Of a DNA stretch of 64,000 nucleotides, positions 7,933 to 16,638 are shown in pieces (the stretch's first letter is position 1; the number at the start of each line of letters is the position of its first letter). A program made the translations under genes and the position numbers. This DNA is from Flavobacterium praedii (lineage in GTDB: Bacteria > Bacteroidota > Bacteroidia > Flavobacteriales > Flavobacteriaceae). The DNA is taken from positions 3,249,001 through 3,313,000 of the forward strand of contig NZ_CP113948.1 in NCBI RefSeq assembly GCF_026810365.1, in the 5' to 3' direction. Under the pieces are notes generated by a model. That model was given only the letters and a program-made list of their open reading frames with translations. It made no database searches and was not told the DNA's origin.

Positions 7933-9243
7933 TTACAAAAAAGAAGAAAATTGCTTTAATTTTCCGCGGTTACTTCTTTCCAAGGTTTTTTTACGAGTAA
8001 AAGTAAAGTGAAGATTCGGTTGCAAGTACAAAGCAACGGCCTGATTTATTTTTTCGATTTGTTCTGTATTCAATTCAAAATCACTGACATATTCTATTTC
8101 AAATAGGTCAATCTTAGTTTGTTTGATGATGAACTCTTTCACATTTCCATCGTCTTCAATGATACTTTTGGTTACATAATAAAACGTTAATCCAGGCGAT
8201 TTTTTACCACTGGGTAAAATAGCCACATCATTGGTTCTTCCAATTAATTGTTTAAGAATAGGTTTTTTTAAAGTGCTTTTTTCATCCAATATGCCAATAT
8301 CACCAATATCATATCGAATAAAAGGATGCGCTTTGTTAAAGAGGGAAGTAATCACAATTCGACCCGAAGTTCCGTTTGGAACCGCCTGATTATTTTCATC
8401 CAAAATTTCCACAAACAAAGTTTCCGAGTTGACTTGCCATTCATCCTCTAGATTTTGAAAAGCAATTAAATCCAATTCTGAAGCGCCATATTCATTGACA
8501 ATAGGAATGCCAAATTGTTTTTCCAAAAGCAGTTTGTCTTCTTTAAAAAGCATTTCGGAGGTGACCATACATACTTTTAAAGTGGGACAAATTGCTGCTA
8601 AAACGATATCTTTTTTCTGTAAAAATTTAGCAAACAAAACAATCGATGAGGTGTAACCATTGATGTAATCGAATTTCTTAGTTTTAAAATGTTCCAAAAA
8701 ACCCTCCAAAACCTCGTCAGATAAATCGAATATGGAAAACCGATACCGATGACTCAAATAATCCTTGAATCTTTCTTTTCTGTTTCCAATAAAATCCATC
8801 GGAATACCATAAAATCGCGCTTGATAAGAAGTGTTAAAATCAATTCCATACCAGCCAAAACGATACATATTGGATGCCCAAGTTAGTGCATGACAATATT
8901 TGTCTTTGGCAAAAACAAAAGGATGTCCGCTGGACCCAGATGTTTTATTGAGATACACTGATTTTTCGGTATAACCCAAAGAAAGTCTTTCTTTCAAAGG
9001 CTTCTGTAAGTTTTTCTTATTTAAAATGGGTAAATCAGACCAATTTGCAAAAGAGTTAGAACCGACCAATTCTCTGTAAAATGGATTATTGCTAAGGTGA
9101 AAATGGACAATTTCTGTTTTTTTTTGTTCGATAAAACGACTATAGTTTTCCTCAGGAATGGCAAGAATGTTTTGCAATTCAGCTTTGGCTTCCTGCATAG
9201 GAAAACCGTTTATTAGGAGTGTTAGGTCGAATAGTTTGAACAT
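7933..9243 (-). CDS. CapK/PaaK-like adenylate-forming enzyme
   Basis: 436 residues, the length of phenylacetate-CoA ligase-like proteins. The AMP-binding signature TSGSSGHPF lies near residues 100-108. VNEYGASELD and the later RYDIGDIGI and LIGRTNDVAI match the adenylate-forming fold, and there is no signal peptide. Homologues named CapK occur beside capsule and exopolysaccharide genes, where they may activate an acyl group for glycan decoration. That role is inference here from the locus to its left. The start codon directly abuts the stop of higA with no gap, so it is probably co-transcribed with the toxin-antitoxin pair. Confidence 0.8.
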   Translation of the reverse strand: MFKLFDLTLLINGFPMQEAKAELQNILAIPEENYSRFIEQKKTEIVHFHLSNNPFYRELVGSNSFANWSDLPILNKKNLQKPLKERLSLGYTEKSVYLNKTSGSSGHPFVFAKDKYCHALTWASNMYRFGWYGIDFNTSYQARFYGIPMDFIGNRKERFKDYLSHRYRFSIFDLSDEVLEGFLEHFKTKKFDYINGYTSSIVLFAKFLQKKDIVLAAICPTLKVCMVTSEMLFKEDKLLLEKQFGIPIVNEYGASELDLIAFQNLEDEWQVNSETLFVEILDENNQAVPNGTSGRIVITSLFNKAHPFIRYDIGDIGILDEKSTLKKPILKQLIGRTNDVAILPSGKKSPGLTFYYVTKSIIEDDGNVKEFIIKQTKIDLFEIEYVSDFELNTEQIEKINQAVALYLQPNLHFTFTRKKTLERSNRGKLKQFSSFL

Positions 9244-9546
9244 CTACGCCACTTTTTGATTATCAAAAGGCTTGATACCTTGAATTTCTTCCCCTTTGTT
9301 TTCTTGTTCTTCCTCTATATCATAATCGTCTTGTAGTCCAAGCCAAAATTTAGGGGAGTTTCCAAAATATTGACTCAAGCGTATTGCTGTATCTGCTGTA
9401 ATTCTCCGGTTTCCTTTAGCAATTTCTGAAATTCTAGTTTGCGGAATTTTCAATTCTTTAGACAGCCGATATGGAGTTATGTCTAAAGGAACAAGAAATT
9501 CTTCAAGTAAAATTTCTCCCGGATGTATATTTTTTAATTTTTCCAT
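9244..9546 (-). CDS. higA: HigA-type antitoxin, XRE family
   Basis: 100 residues. It starts with the HigA family motif HPGEILLEEFL (residues 8-18) and continues with a helix-turn-helix (PYRLSKELKIPQTRISEIAKG, split as PYRLSKELK and IPQTRISEIAKG, about 25-46). RRITADTAIRLSQYFGNSP and FWLGLQ follow, with an acidic tail. In this family the antitoxin neutralises HigB and represses the shared promoter. It lies 13 bp downstream of the toxin gene, in the toxin-first order typical of higBA. A 13-bp palindrome next to the predicted promoter (9849-9861) is the likely operator. Confidence 0.9.
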   Translation of the reverse strand: MEKLKNIHPGEILLEEFLVPLDITPYRLSKELKIPQTRISEIAKGNRRITADTAIRLSQYFGNSPKFWLGLQDDYDIEEEQENKGEEIQGIKPFDNQKVA

Positions 9547-9559
9547 TTCAAATCTAATT

Positions 9560-9841
9560 TTAATGATAATCTACAATTTCTACATTTGAAGCATTTCCAT
9601 TTTCCCAATTAAAAATGATGCGCCATTGATTGTTAATCAGAATGCTATAAAATTCCTTTAAATTACCGCTTAATTTTTCTAAACGATTCGATGGAGGAAT
9701 TCTTAAATCTATTAAATCTTGAGAGTTGTTTAACATTCTCAGCTTTCTTCTCGAAATTTGTTGAATTTCTATTGAAGGTTTTTTTACAACAATTCCATTC
9801 CAAATTTTTTCGGTTTCTTTTGATCCAAATGAAATTATCAT
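9560..9841 (-). CDS. higB: HigB-type toxin, RelE superfamily
   Basis: 93 residues from the ATG at 9841; an in-frame GTG at 9850 would add three residues but overlaps the predicted operator. The sequence MIISFGSKETEKIWNG matches the HigB start. RRKLRMLNNSQDLIDLRIPPSNRLEKL and QWRIIFNW (parts of the conserved core) supply the basic residues that HigB toxins use for ribosome-dependent mRNA cleavage. It precedes higA as in other higBA loci. Toxicity is inferred from the family. Confidence 0.88.
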   Translation of the reverse strand: MIISFGSKETEKIWNGIVVKKPSIEIQQISRRKLRMLNNSQDLIDLRIPPSNRLEKLSGNLKEFYSILINNQWRIIFNWENGNASNVEIVDYH

Positions 9842-9848
9842 ATCTTTC

Positions 9849-9861
9849 ACGTTACTAACGT
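9849..9861. promoter_or_regulatory. Candidate HigA operator palindrome
   Basis: ACGTTA-C-TAACGT is a perfect palindrome with 6-bp arms. It lies immediately downstream of the minus-strand -7 box CAAAAGTA (9862-9869) and upstream of the higB ATG, where a repressor would block transcription. HigA-type antitoxins bind such dyads at their own promoters. Confidence 0.55.
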
Positions 9862-9869
9862 CAAAAGTA
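9862..9869 (-). promoter_or_regulatory. higBA promoter -7 box
   Basis: On the minus strand the sequence reads TACTTTTG, an exact TAnnTTTG match, 20 nt before the higB ATG and abutting the palindrome at 9849-9861. Confidence 0.5.
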
Positions 9870-9904
9870 AGTAAAAAAAATTATTATTTCACGGCAAAAC
9901 AAAC

Positions 9905-9912
9905 TATTTTTG
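9905..9912 (+). promoter_or_regulatory. purD promoter -7 box
   Basis: TATTTTTG matches TAnnTTTG and lies 43 nt before the ATG at 9956. An alternative in-frame start at 9935 would leave a leader of only about 15 nt. Confidence 0.5.
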
Positions 9913-9955
9913 CACCGTCTGTCAAAAGACAGCAATGCAACTAAATAACTACATC

Positions 9956-11230
9956 ATGAATATTTTATTACTAGGATCGGGAGGAAGAGAACATGCTTTT
10001 GCTTGGAAAATGATTCAAAGTCCTCTTTGTGACACCCTTTTTGTAGCTCCAGGAAATGCGGGAACTGCTCAAATTGCAAAAAATGTTGACATCAGTGCCA
10101 CCGACTTTGATGCCATAAAAACATTGGTTCTCAAAGAAAATATAGAGATGGTAGTGGTTGGTCCAGAAGATCCTTTGGTTAAAGGGATTTATGATTTTTT
10201 CTTAAATGATCAAGATTTGGCAGCTATTCCTGTTATAGGGCCTTCAAAAATTGGAGCAACATTAGAAGGAAGTAAAGAGTTTGCCAAAGAATTTTTGATG
10301 AAACACAACATTCCAACGGCAGCATACGATAGTTTTACGGCTGAAACAGTTGAAAAAGGATGTAAGTTTCTAGAAACATTGCAACCACCGTATGTTTTGA
10401 AAGCAGATGGTCTAGCTGCCGGAAAAGGAGTTTTGATCATTCAGGATCTGGCCGAAGCACAAGATGAATTAAGAAACATGCTAGTTCATCAAAAATTTGG
10501 TGCTGCAAGTTCCAAAGTGGTTATTGAAGAATTTCTGGACGGTATAGAGTTAAGCTGTTTTGTATTGACGGATGGTAAAAGTTACAAAATTTTGCCAACT
10601 GCCAAAGATTACAAACGTATAGGTGAAGGTGACACAGGTTTGAACACCGGTGGAATGGGAGCAGTTTCTCCAGTTCCTTATGTGGATGCTGTTTTGATGG
10701 AGAAAATCGAAACCCGCATTGTAAAACCAACAATCGAAGGTTTTCAAAAAGACGGAATTGCATATAAAGGATTCGTTTTTATTGGACTAATCAATGTCAA
10801 CAACGAACCAATCGTTATTGAATACAACGTGAGAATGGGAGATCCAGAAACCGAAGTAGTGGTTCCTAGATTAAAATCAGATTTGGTTGAATTGTTTTTG
10901 GCTGTAGCCAATGAAAAACTGGACGAATTCAACTTAGAAATTGATGAAAGAAGCGCCACAACTGTAATGATTGTTTCAGGAGGATACCCAGAAGATTTTG
11001 AAAAAGGAAAAGTAATTACCGGTTTAGAAAAAGTGACGGATTCTATTGTTTTTCATGCGGGAACCAAATTAGAGAATGGTAATGTGGTAAGCAATGGCGG
11101 AAGAGTAATGGCCATTACTTCTTATGGAGACAACTTTCAAGAAGCTTTGGATAAATCATACAAAAATGTAAATCAGTTGCATTTTGACAAAATGAATTTC
11201 AGAAAAGACATTGGGTTTGATTTGATCTAG
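9956..11230 (+). CDS. purD: Phosphoribosylamine--glycine ligase (GAR synthetase)
   Basis: 424 residues from the ATG at 9956, giving the canonical start MNILLLGSGGREHAFAWK. An in-frame start at 9935 would only add a seven-residue non-conserved extension. It joins 5-phosphoribosylamine and glycine with ATP in purine synthesis. The ATP-grasp fold is seen in APGNAGT, VVGPEDPLVKG, KADGLAAGKGV, NTGGMGAVSP, and the metal ligands in EYNVRMGDPETE. Length and motifs match single-domain PurD. It is followed by a strong bidirectional terminator. Confidence 0.97.
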   Translation: MNILLLGSGGREHAFAWKMIQSPLCDTLFVAPGNAGTAQIAKNVDISATDFDAIKTLVLKENIEMVVVGPEDPLVKGIYDFFLNDQDLAAIPVIGPSKIGATLEGSKEFAKEFLMKHNIPTAAYDSFTAETVEKGCKFLETLQPPYVLKADGLAAGKGVLIIQDLAEAQDELRNMLVHQKFGAASSKVVIEEFLDGIELSCFVLTDGKSYKILPTAKDYKRIGEGDTGLNTGGMGAVSPVPYVDAVLMEKIETRIVKPTIEGFQKDGIAYKGFVFIGLINVNNEPIVIEYNVRMGDPETEVVVPRLKSDLVELFLAVANEKLDEFNLEIDERSATTVMIVSGGYPEDFEKGKVITGLEKVTDSIVFHAGTKLENGNVVSNGGRVMAITSYGDNFQEALDKSYKNVNQLHFDKMNFRKDIGFDLI

Positions 11231-11236
11231 AAAATA

Positions 11237-11276
11237 AAAAACGGTTTAAACTTAATAGAAAGTTTAAACCGTTTTT
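11237..11276. terminator. Bidirectional terminator hairpin
   Basis: A perfect 16-bp stem (11237-11252 with 11261-11276), AAAAACGGTTTAAACT pairing with its complement around an 8-nt loop. It is flanked by A-rich and T-rich tracts on both sides, so it can end both purD and the convergent small membrane-protein gene. Confidence 0.85.
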
Positions 11277-11297
11277 ATAATCTATTCGACAAAGAAT

Positions 11298-11531
11298 TTA
11301 TTTAGTCAAGAAAGAATGAGCAGTTGTATCCTGAAACTCTTCTCCATTTTCTTTATGTAATTTCAATTGTTTGATCCAATAAACGATAGCAACTGAACAA
11401 ATAATCATAAAGATCCAGTTGATAGTGTTGGCACCAAACCAAGTTTTTAGTTCAAGTGAACGTAAAAAGTCTAAAGGAGCGAATAAAATGTTTACAAATA
11501 AATATTGTATTCCTTCAAAAAATGATGTCAT
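11298..11531 (-). CDS. Small membrane protein, DUF6341-like
   Basis: 77 residues with a first hydrophobic stretch (QYLFVNILFAPLDFL) and a clear transmembrane helix (INWIFMIICSVAIVYWI, about 36-52), followed by a charged tail. I recall such small proteins next to the DUF6427/upp genes in Flavobacteriaceae under the name DUF6341, but this is memory and not a search. The function is unknown. It is transcribed away from the DUF6427 gene with a 144-bp divergent spacer. Confidence 0.65.
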   Translation of the reverse strand: MTSFFEGIQYLFVNILFAPLDFLRSLELKTWFGANTINWIFMIICSVAIVYWIKQLKLHKENGEEFQDTTAHSFLTK

Positions 11532-11675
11532 AATGTATCTCTTTTATTTTGTTATTTTGTGTTTTGGAATTCAGAACATCAAAAAATAAATTTTCTAATG
11601 AATCTTTTTTAATCTTGTCCCGTTCCTTTTTAAACAAGTATTATATTTACAGTCACAAAAGTATAAAATATCCTT

Positions 11676-12605
11676 ATGATAACAAGTGTTTTTAAAAAAT
11701 CTACACCATTAAATTTTTCATTGGTCGTTATTTTAATGCTGGTTTTCTTTTTTCTATATCAAATTCAAGATGTAACTTGGACAAATTCTGTTATTTCGAT
11801 ACTTCAAAAAATAGGCACATTGGTACTATTATTGGGTGCAATTTTCTTAACTAGTTTTATTTCAAAACGCAATGGTTTGAGTAAAGACAGTACATACACT
11901 GCCTATTTCTATTTTTCATTTCTGATTTTTTTTCCTAATTTATTCAACAATCCCAATTTAATTTTAGCTAATTTATTTATACTTTTAGCCATTAGACGAT
12001 TGATTTCTTTGCAAACCTTAAAACAAACAAAAGAGAAACTTTTTGATGCCTCTCTGTGGATTTTTATAGCGGCATTGTTTCAATTTTGGAGTATTTTATA
12101 TATTATTTTGGTTTTTACCTCGGTTATTTTTCACGTATCTAGAGATTATAGAAATTGGGTTATTCCATTTATTGCTCTTTTTGCAGTATCGATACTATTT
12201 GTTTTAACCTCCTTAATTTTTGATATCAACAGTATAGCCTTTTTGCAGGAGAGTAGTAAAATCAATTTAAATATTGATTATTTTACTAATAATTATCAAA
12301 ATGCTGCTTTCTCCATTTATAGTACTATTGCATTATTTTTTGTTGTTTCAATGTTTGTATCATTATCGAGCCGACCTTTAGTGCTGCTATCTTCTTACAA
12401 AAAGGTGATAGTATCGTTCTTTATTGGAATTATTATATTTGTACTTTCAACAAATAAAAGCAATGAGTTATTAGTTTTTACTTTTGCACCGATGGCAATA
12501 ATGGCGACAGCTCATATCGAAATCTCTCAGCCCAAGTTGAAAGAGGAAATCGTAATGTTTGTGCTTTTAGCTTGTAGTTTTTTTACGTTTTTTTCCCAAT
12601 TATAA
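11676..12605 (+). CDS. Multi-pass membrane protein, DUF6427-like
   Basis: 309 residues that are almost entirely hydrophobic, with about eight to nine transmembrane segments and short charged loops (SKRNG, TLKQTKEKLF, SRDYRNW). No catalytic motif is visible. It resembles the Flavobacteriaceae family DUF6427 found beside upp. The gene is convergent with upp, and the last six bases (TTATAA) are shared, giving Leu-stop to both genes. The function is unknown; a structural or transport role is only a guess. Confidence 0.7.
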   Translation: MITSVFKKSTPLNFSLVVILMLVFFFLYQIQDVTWTNSVISILQKIGTLVLLLGAIFLTSFISKRNGLSKDSTYTAYFYFSFLIFFPNLFNNPNLILANLFILLAIRRLISLQTLKQTKEKLFDASLWIFIAALFQFWSILYIILVFTSVIFHVSRDYRNWVIPFIALFAVSILFVLTSLIFDINSIAFLQESSKINLNIDYFTNNYQNAAFSIYSTIALFFVVSMFVSLSSRPLVLLSSYKKVIVSFFIGIIIFVLSTNKSNELLVFTFAPMAIMATAHIEISQPKLKEEIVMFVLLACSFFTFFSQL

Positions 12606-13253
12606 CTTATTTCCGTAAGCCAGATCACCTGCATCTCCAAGCCCAGGAACTATATAACTTTTTTCATTAAGTTTTTCGTCTAAGGAAGCAATCCAAAGGT
12701 GACAACTATCTGGTAAATGTTGCTTTAGATGTTCGATTCCTTCTGGCGCAGCAATAATCACGGCAATATGAATTTCTTTTGGAGTACCTCTTTCCATTAG
12801 TTTATTAAAAACAGCAACTATAGATTGTCCTGTGGCCAACATTGGATCTAATAATAACACATTTTTATCATTAATATCAGCTATAGCTTGGTATTCTACT
12901 AGTATATCAAAATAGTCATCATGATTGGGATGGTGTCTATAGGCCGAAATAAAACCATTTTCAGCATGGTCAAAATAGTTTAAAAAACCTTGGTGTAAGG
13001 TTAAACCAGCTCTTAAAATAGAACAGAGCACCAATTGTTCAGCAATTTCGGTGGTTTTTTTGATGCCAAGAGGTGTTTGTATATCAACTGCTTTGTAATG
13101 CAATGATTTACTCATTTCATAAGCCATAATTTCACCAATTCGCTCAATGTTTCTTCGAAAACGCATACTATCATTTTGAACGCTGATATTTCTAATTTGG
13201 CTTAAAAAGTGATTTAAGACACTGTTATTTTCTGATAAATAATGAATTTCCAT
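12600..13253 (-). CDS. upp: Uracil phosphoribosyltransferase
   Basis: 217 residues. It salvages uracil with PRPP to make UMP. The PRPP loop is seen as LLDPMLATGQSIV (about residues 136-148), with RAGLTLHQGF near residue 82 and the C-terminal uracil-binding region YIVPGLGDAGDLAYG. The start at 13253 fits the family N-terminus. The 3' end overlaps the convergent DUF6427 gene by 6 bp. Divergent from the DUF4254 gene, with an 89-bp promoter region between them. Confidence 0.96.
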   Translation of the reverse strand: MEIHYLSENNSVLNHFLSQIRNISVQNDSMRFRRNIERIGEIMAYEMSKSLHYKAVDIQTPLGIKKTTEIAEQLVLCSILRAGLTLHQGFLNYFDHAENGFISAYRHHPNHDDYFDILVEYQAIADINDKNVLLLDPMLATGQSIVAVFNKLMERGTPKEIHIAVIIAAPEGIEHLKQHLPDSCHLWIASLDEKLNEKSYIVPGLGDAGDLAYGNKL

Positions 13254-13313
13254 GGATTTGTTATTAGAAATTTAATTTGTGGAGTTTTTTTTACACTATA
13301 AAAGTATAAAAAG

Positions 13314-13321
13314 TATCTTTG
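13314..13321 (+). promoter_or_regulatory. Promoter -7 box of the DUF4254/GT9 operon
   Basis: TATCTTTG matches TAnnTTTG exactly and lies 21 nt before the ATG at 13343. Confidence 0.5.
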
Positions 13322-13342
13322 TATTTCTAAAATCATAAAGAT

Positions 13343-13948
13343 ATGTTTTCAAAATTAGCTTATTCAGTATTTGAGCAAAGTATAAAAGATTATCATCAAT
13401 TTGATAATGTTGACCAACCCATAAATAATCCTTTTCCAAAAGAAAAATTCGAGCATTTGTTGTATCTAAAAAACTGGATCGACACCGTACAATGGCATTT
13501 TGAAGATATCATTCGTGATCCGAATATTGATCCAGTTGCGGCTTTGACTTTGAAAAGAAGAATCGATGCATCGAATCAAGAACGTACCGATATGGTAGAA
13601 TATATCGATGGTTATTTTCTTCAAAAATACAGCCATGTTGCCGTTAAAGACAATGCAAAAATCAATTCAGAAAGTCCAGCATGGGCTTTTGACAGATTGT
13701 CTATCTTGGCATTAAAAATTTATCACATGAACGAAGAAGCTACTCGCGCCGAAGCTTCACAAGATCATAGGGACAAGTGTCAAGCTAAATTGAATATTCT
13801 TTTAGAACAAAGAACTGATTTGTCTTTGGCAATCGATGATTTATTGACAGATATCGAAAACGGAGACAAATTCATGAAAGTGTACAAACAAATGAAAATG
13901 TACAACGACGATGATTTGAATCCTGTTTTGTATCAAAATAAAAAATAA
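13343..13948 (+). CDS. DUF4254 domain protein
   Basis: 201 residues, soluble and largely helical, with no signal peptide. The conserved features are WHFEDIIRDP near residue 51, LKRRIDASNQERTDMVEYID and a charged helical C-terminus. DUF4254 genes commonly sit directly before a heptosyltransferase-like GT9 gene in Bacteroidota, as here with a 4-nt gap. A link to LPS core synthesis is inferred from that context only. Confidence 0.82.
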   Translation: MFSKLAYSVFEQSIKDYHQFDNVDQPINNPFPKEKFEHLLYLKNWIDTVQWHFEDIIRDPNIDPVAALTLKRRIDASNQERTDMVEYIDGYFLQKYSHVAVKDNAKINSESPAWAFDRLSILALKIYHMNEEATRAEASQDHRDKCQAKLNILLEQRTDLSLAIDDLLTDIENGDKFMKVYKQMKMYNDDDLNPVLYQNKK

Positions 13949-13952
13949 TTTT

Positions 13953-15008
13953 TTGGCAACAAATTTGTCCCCAAAAATTAAGCATATAGCCGTCATGAGA
14001 CTTTCCGCAATGGGAGATGTCGCCATGACGGTTCCTGTTTTACGTGCTTTTGTAAATCAGTATCCCGAAGTAAAAATCACGGTCGTTTCTAGACCTTTTT
14101 TCAAACCTTTCTTTGATGGGATTCCCAATCTTTCCTTTTTTGCTTTCGATGAAAAAGAAAGACACAAAGGATTCCTTGGTTTAATCAAATTGTTTCAGGA
14201 TTTAAGAGCGTTGGATATCGACGCTTTTGCTGATTTGCACAATGTTTTGCGTTCCAAAATCGTGAAAACACTTTTCGCCTTGAGCGGAAAAAAAACAGCT
14301 TCGGTTGATAAAGGAAGAGCCGAGAAAAAAGCCTTGACCCAATCTGAAAATAAAGTTTTCAAACCATTGACTACTATGTTCGAAAGACACACAAAAGTGT
14401 TTGAACAACTCGGTTTTTCTGTAAATTTAGATAATCCAATATTTCCTCAAAAAGCCATTTTAGATTCTGATATTCTTAATATAATTGGTACTTCATATCA
14501 AAATTTAATTGGAATTGCTCCTTTTGCACAATACGAGTCTAAAGTTTATCCTTTGGATTTAATACAAGAAGTAATAAACACTTTGTCATTAGATTCAAAT
14601 AATACTATTTTGCTTTTTGGTGGAGGGGAAAAAGAAATTGAAACTTTGAATTCACTAAGTTCAGGCAAACAGAATGTTATCAATATGGCTGGCAAAATCA
14701 AGTTTACCCAAGAGTTACAACTCATCAGTAATCTGGATGTAATGCTTTCTATGGATTCTGGAAATGCACATATTGCCGCAATGTTGGGTGTAAAAGTCAT
14801 CACACTGTGGGGTGCAACTCATCCGTATGCTGGTTTTTCACCATTCAATCAGCTTTTAGAAAATGCTTTGGTATCGGATAGAAATTTATATCCAAAATTA
14901 CCAACATCGGTTTATGGTAATAAAAAAGTGGAGGGGTATGAAGATGCAATGCGGACGATTAAGGTTGAGGATATTGTTTCAAGTATTCAAACAAAGCTTT
15001 CAGAGTAA
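13953..15008 (+). CDS. Glycosyltransferase family 9 (heptosyltransferase-like)
   Basis: About 351 residues from a TTG at 13953; another TTG stands at 13965. The first ATG (13995) would cut into the first beta strand before RLSAMGDVAMTVPVLRAF, so a TTG start is preferred. GT9 marks are the N-terminal MGD motif and the C-terminal SMDSGNAHIAAMLGVKVITLWG with ATHP, which bind the ADP-sugar. The likely role is adding a heptose or related sugar to the LPS inner core at the cytoplasmic membrane. It is in one operon with the DUF4254 gene and ends at a strong bidirectional hairpin. Confidence 0.9.
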   Translation: MATNLSPKIKHIAVMRLSAMGDVAMTVPVLRAFVNQYPEVKITVVSRPFFKPFFDGIPNLSFFAFDEKERHKGFLGLIKLFQDLRALDIDAFADLHNVLRSKIVKTLFALSGKKTASVDKGRAEKKALTQSENKVFKPLTTMFERHTKVFEQLGFSVNLDNPIFPQKAILDSDILNIIGTSYQNLIGIAPFAQYESKVYPLDLIQEVINTLSLDSNNTILLFGGGEKEIETLNSLSSGKQNVINMAGKIKFTQELQLISNLDVMLSMDSGNAHIAAMLGVKVITLWGATHPYAGFSPFNQLLENALVSDRNLYPKLPTSVYGNKKVEGYEDAMRTIKVEDIVSSIQTKLSE

Positions 15009-15030
15009 GAGTTCTAAAATTTCAATAAAA

Positions 15031-15074
15031 AAATTCCAAATTCCAATTTGACACAATTGGAATTTGGAATTTTA
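15031..15074. terminator. Perfect 19-bp hairpin between convergent genes
   Basis: Arms 15031-15049 and 15056-15074 are fully complementary around a 6-nt loop. Each arm contains the unit ATTCCA twice in tandem (AATTCCAAATTCC). It is placed 22 bp after the GT9 stop and 15 bp after the convergent gene's stop. It probably terminates both transcripts. Confidence 0.75.
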
Positions 15075-15089
15075 TTTTTAGACTTTTTT

Positions 15090-15398
15090 TTACAAATAAA
15101 TCTTTTCATCCTTACATCTACCATAAATGTAGCGTTTCAAATTTGAAATAGTTTCTTGGTAATTGGGCGCTTCATATCCAAAACGTTCGTGTTCTGCTTG
15201 TTCTTTTTCGATAGCATTGCAACCTTTTATGACTTCTTTAAGCATATCGAGCATGGCTAGCTCTTTGTTATTGGTTTTTTCAAATTTGAATTCAACGATC
15301 TCATCCTGTAATTGCTCACAATATTCCAATAGATTTGCCACTTCGGGCTCATCAAGTAGGGAAGGGTTACTTTTAAAAATTTCTCGAGTTGATTTCAT
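15090..15398 (-). CDS. Conserved hypothetical helical protein
   Basis: 102 residues from the ATG at 15398 (an upstream TTG at 15416 is less likely). It is soluble, acidic and probably all-helical: MKSTREIFKSNPSLLDEPEV, LEYCEQLQDEIVEFKFE, KELAMLDMLKEVIKGCN, and a C-terminus NLKRYIYGRCKDEKIYL. No known domain is recognised. It has a single-gene layout between a terminator hairpin and the ferredoxin reductase gene. The function is unknown. Confidence 0.65.
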   Translation of the reverse strand: MKSTREIFKSNPSLLDEPEVANLLEYCEQLQDEIVEFKFEKTNNKELAMLDMLKEVIKGCNAIEKEQAEHERFGYEAPNYQETISNLKRYIYGRCKDEKIYL

Positions 15399-15499
15399 AA
15401 GTAATGGCAATATCAAAAATCAATTTCAATAACAATAGTTGAATTTCAAATTCACAAACAGCAACTGATTACTAAAAAATGGAACACTGAATACTTTTT

Positions 15500-16552
15500 T
15501 TAAACATCATCATAATCTACACGAATAGTGGCAGAGGTAGGATGCGCTTGACAAGTTAGTATTAAACCTTCGGCAATTTCGCTGTCGGTAAGTATAGAAT
15601 TTTTCTTCATCTCGGCTGTACCTTCGGTAACTCGGGCCAAACAGCTGCTGCATATTCCGCCTTGGCAAGAATAAGGAGCATCAATTCCTTGTTTTAGAGC
15701 CGCATCTAGGATACTTTGTTTTTGGGACATTTCAAAAGTCGTTTCTTCATCATCTACCATTATAGTGATTTTAGAATGACCGCTTAACGATTCTTTGATG
15801 GTATTTTCTTGTGTTGAAGTTGTAAATAATTCAAATTTTATTGCTGATTCTTTTACGTTTTTTTCTTTCAAAACACTAGAAACCGTATTGATCATTTCTT
15901 CTGGACCACACAAATAGAATTTGTCAAACTCCAATGTAGAATGCTTGGTATTCAAGGCATAATTTACTGTTGATTTATCAATTCGACCAAACAATGCATT
16001 TTCAACGTTGGCTTGACTGTAGACATAATGCACAAAAAGGCGACCGACATATTGCAATTGCAAATCATGTAATTCTTGGTGAAAAATAGTTTCTTCTGGA
16101 GATTTGTTTCCATAAACCAACACAAAAGAACTTTTAGGTTCGCTTTTCAAAACCGATTTCAAAATCGATAAAACAGGTGTAATTCCACTCCCTGCAACAA
16201 AAGCAATATAGTTTTTTTGACGATCGTTTTCGGGTTCAAAAGTAAATTTCCCTTCTGGTTTTCCTACTTCAAGAACATCACCTGCTTTTAGTTTTGAATT
16301 AGCAAATTGAGAGAAAGCACCGTCTTTTACCGCTTTTACTGCAATTCGTAATTCCCCACTTCCAGGAGTCGAACAAATAGAATACGCACGACGAATTTCT
16401 TGATTGTCTAGTGTCAAACGTAAATTTATGTATTGACCAGCAATAAAAGTATAATTGGATTTCAATTCTTCGGGTACATTAAAAAGTATCGAAACGGCGT
16501 CTTTGGTTTCGCGTTTTACTTCTTTTACTATTAATTTTAGAAAGGATGGCAT
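15500..16552 (-). CDS. PaaE-like ferredoxin--NADP reductase
   Basis: 350 residues in three domains: FAD-binding (RRAYSICSTPG, about 54-64), NAD(P)-binding (VAGSGITPVLSIL near 120, LCGPEEMI near 214) and a C-terminal plant-type 2Fe-2S ferredoxin domain. The cluster ligands are the Cys residues in YSCQGGICSSC and TCQAHP. This order is that of PaaE and related oxidoreductases, which pass electrons from NADPH to an oxygenase or other acceptor. No paaABCD genes are visible in this window, so the partner is unknown. It is divergent from padR with its own -7 box. Confidence 0.88.
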   Translation of the reverse strand: MPSFLKLIVKEVKRETKDAVSILFNVPEELKSNYTFIAGQYINLRLTLDNQEIRRAYSICSTPGSGELRIAVKAVKDGAFSQFANSKLKAGDVLEVGKPEGKFTFEPENDRQKNYIAFVAGSGITPVLSILKSVLKSEPKSSFVLVYGNKSPEETIFHQELHDLQLQYVGRLFVHYVYSQANVENALFGRIDKSTVNYALNTKHSTLEFDKFYLCGPEEMINTVSSVLKEKNVKESAIKFELFTTSTQENTIKESLSGHSKITIMVDDEETTFEMSQKQSILDAALKQGIDAPYSCQGGICSSCLARVTEGTAEMKKNSILTDSEIAEGLILTCQAHPTSATIRVDYDDV

Positions 16553-16567
16553 AGGAATATTTTTTTA

Positions 16568-16575
16568 CAAAGATA
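16568..16575 (-). promoter_or_regulatory. Ferredoxin reductase promoter -7 box
   Basis: The minus strand reads TATCTTTG, an exact TAnnTTTG match, 15 nt before the ATG at 16552. Confidence 0.5.
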
Positions 16576-16638
16576 CTAAACGTATTACTTTCCTTAAATG
16601 ATACAGTTTGAAATTTTTTATACCTAATTTAATTATGT

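Noticed and set aside
9842..9850. GTG start of HigB at 9850
   Set aside because: It overlaps the candidate operator and the ATG at 9841 gives the family N-terminus.
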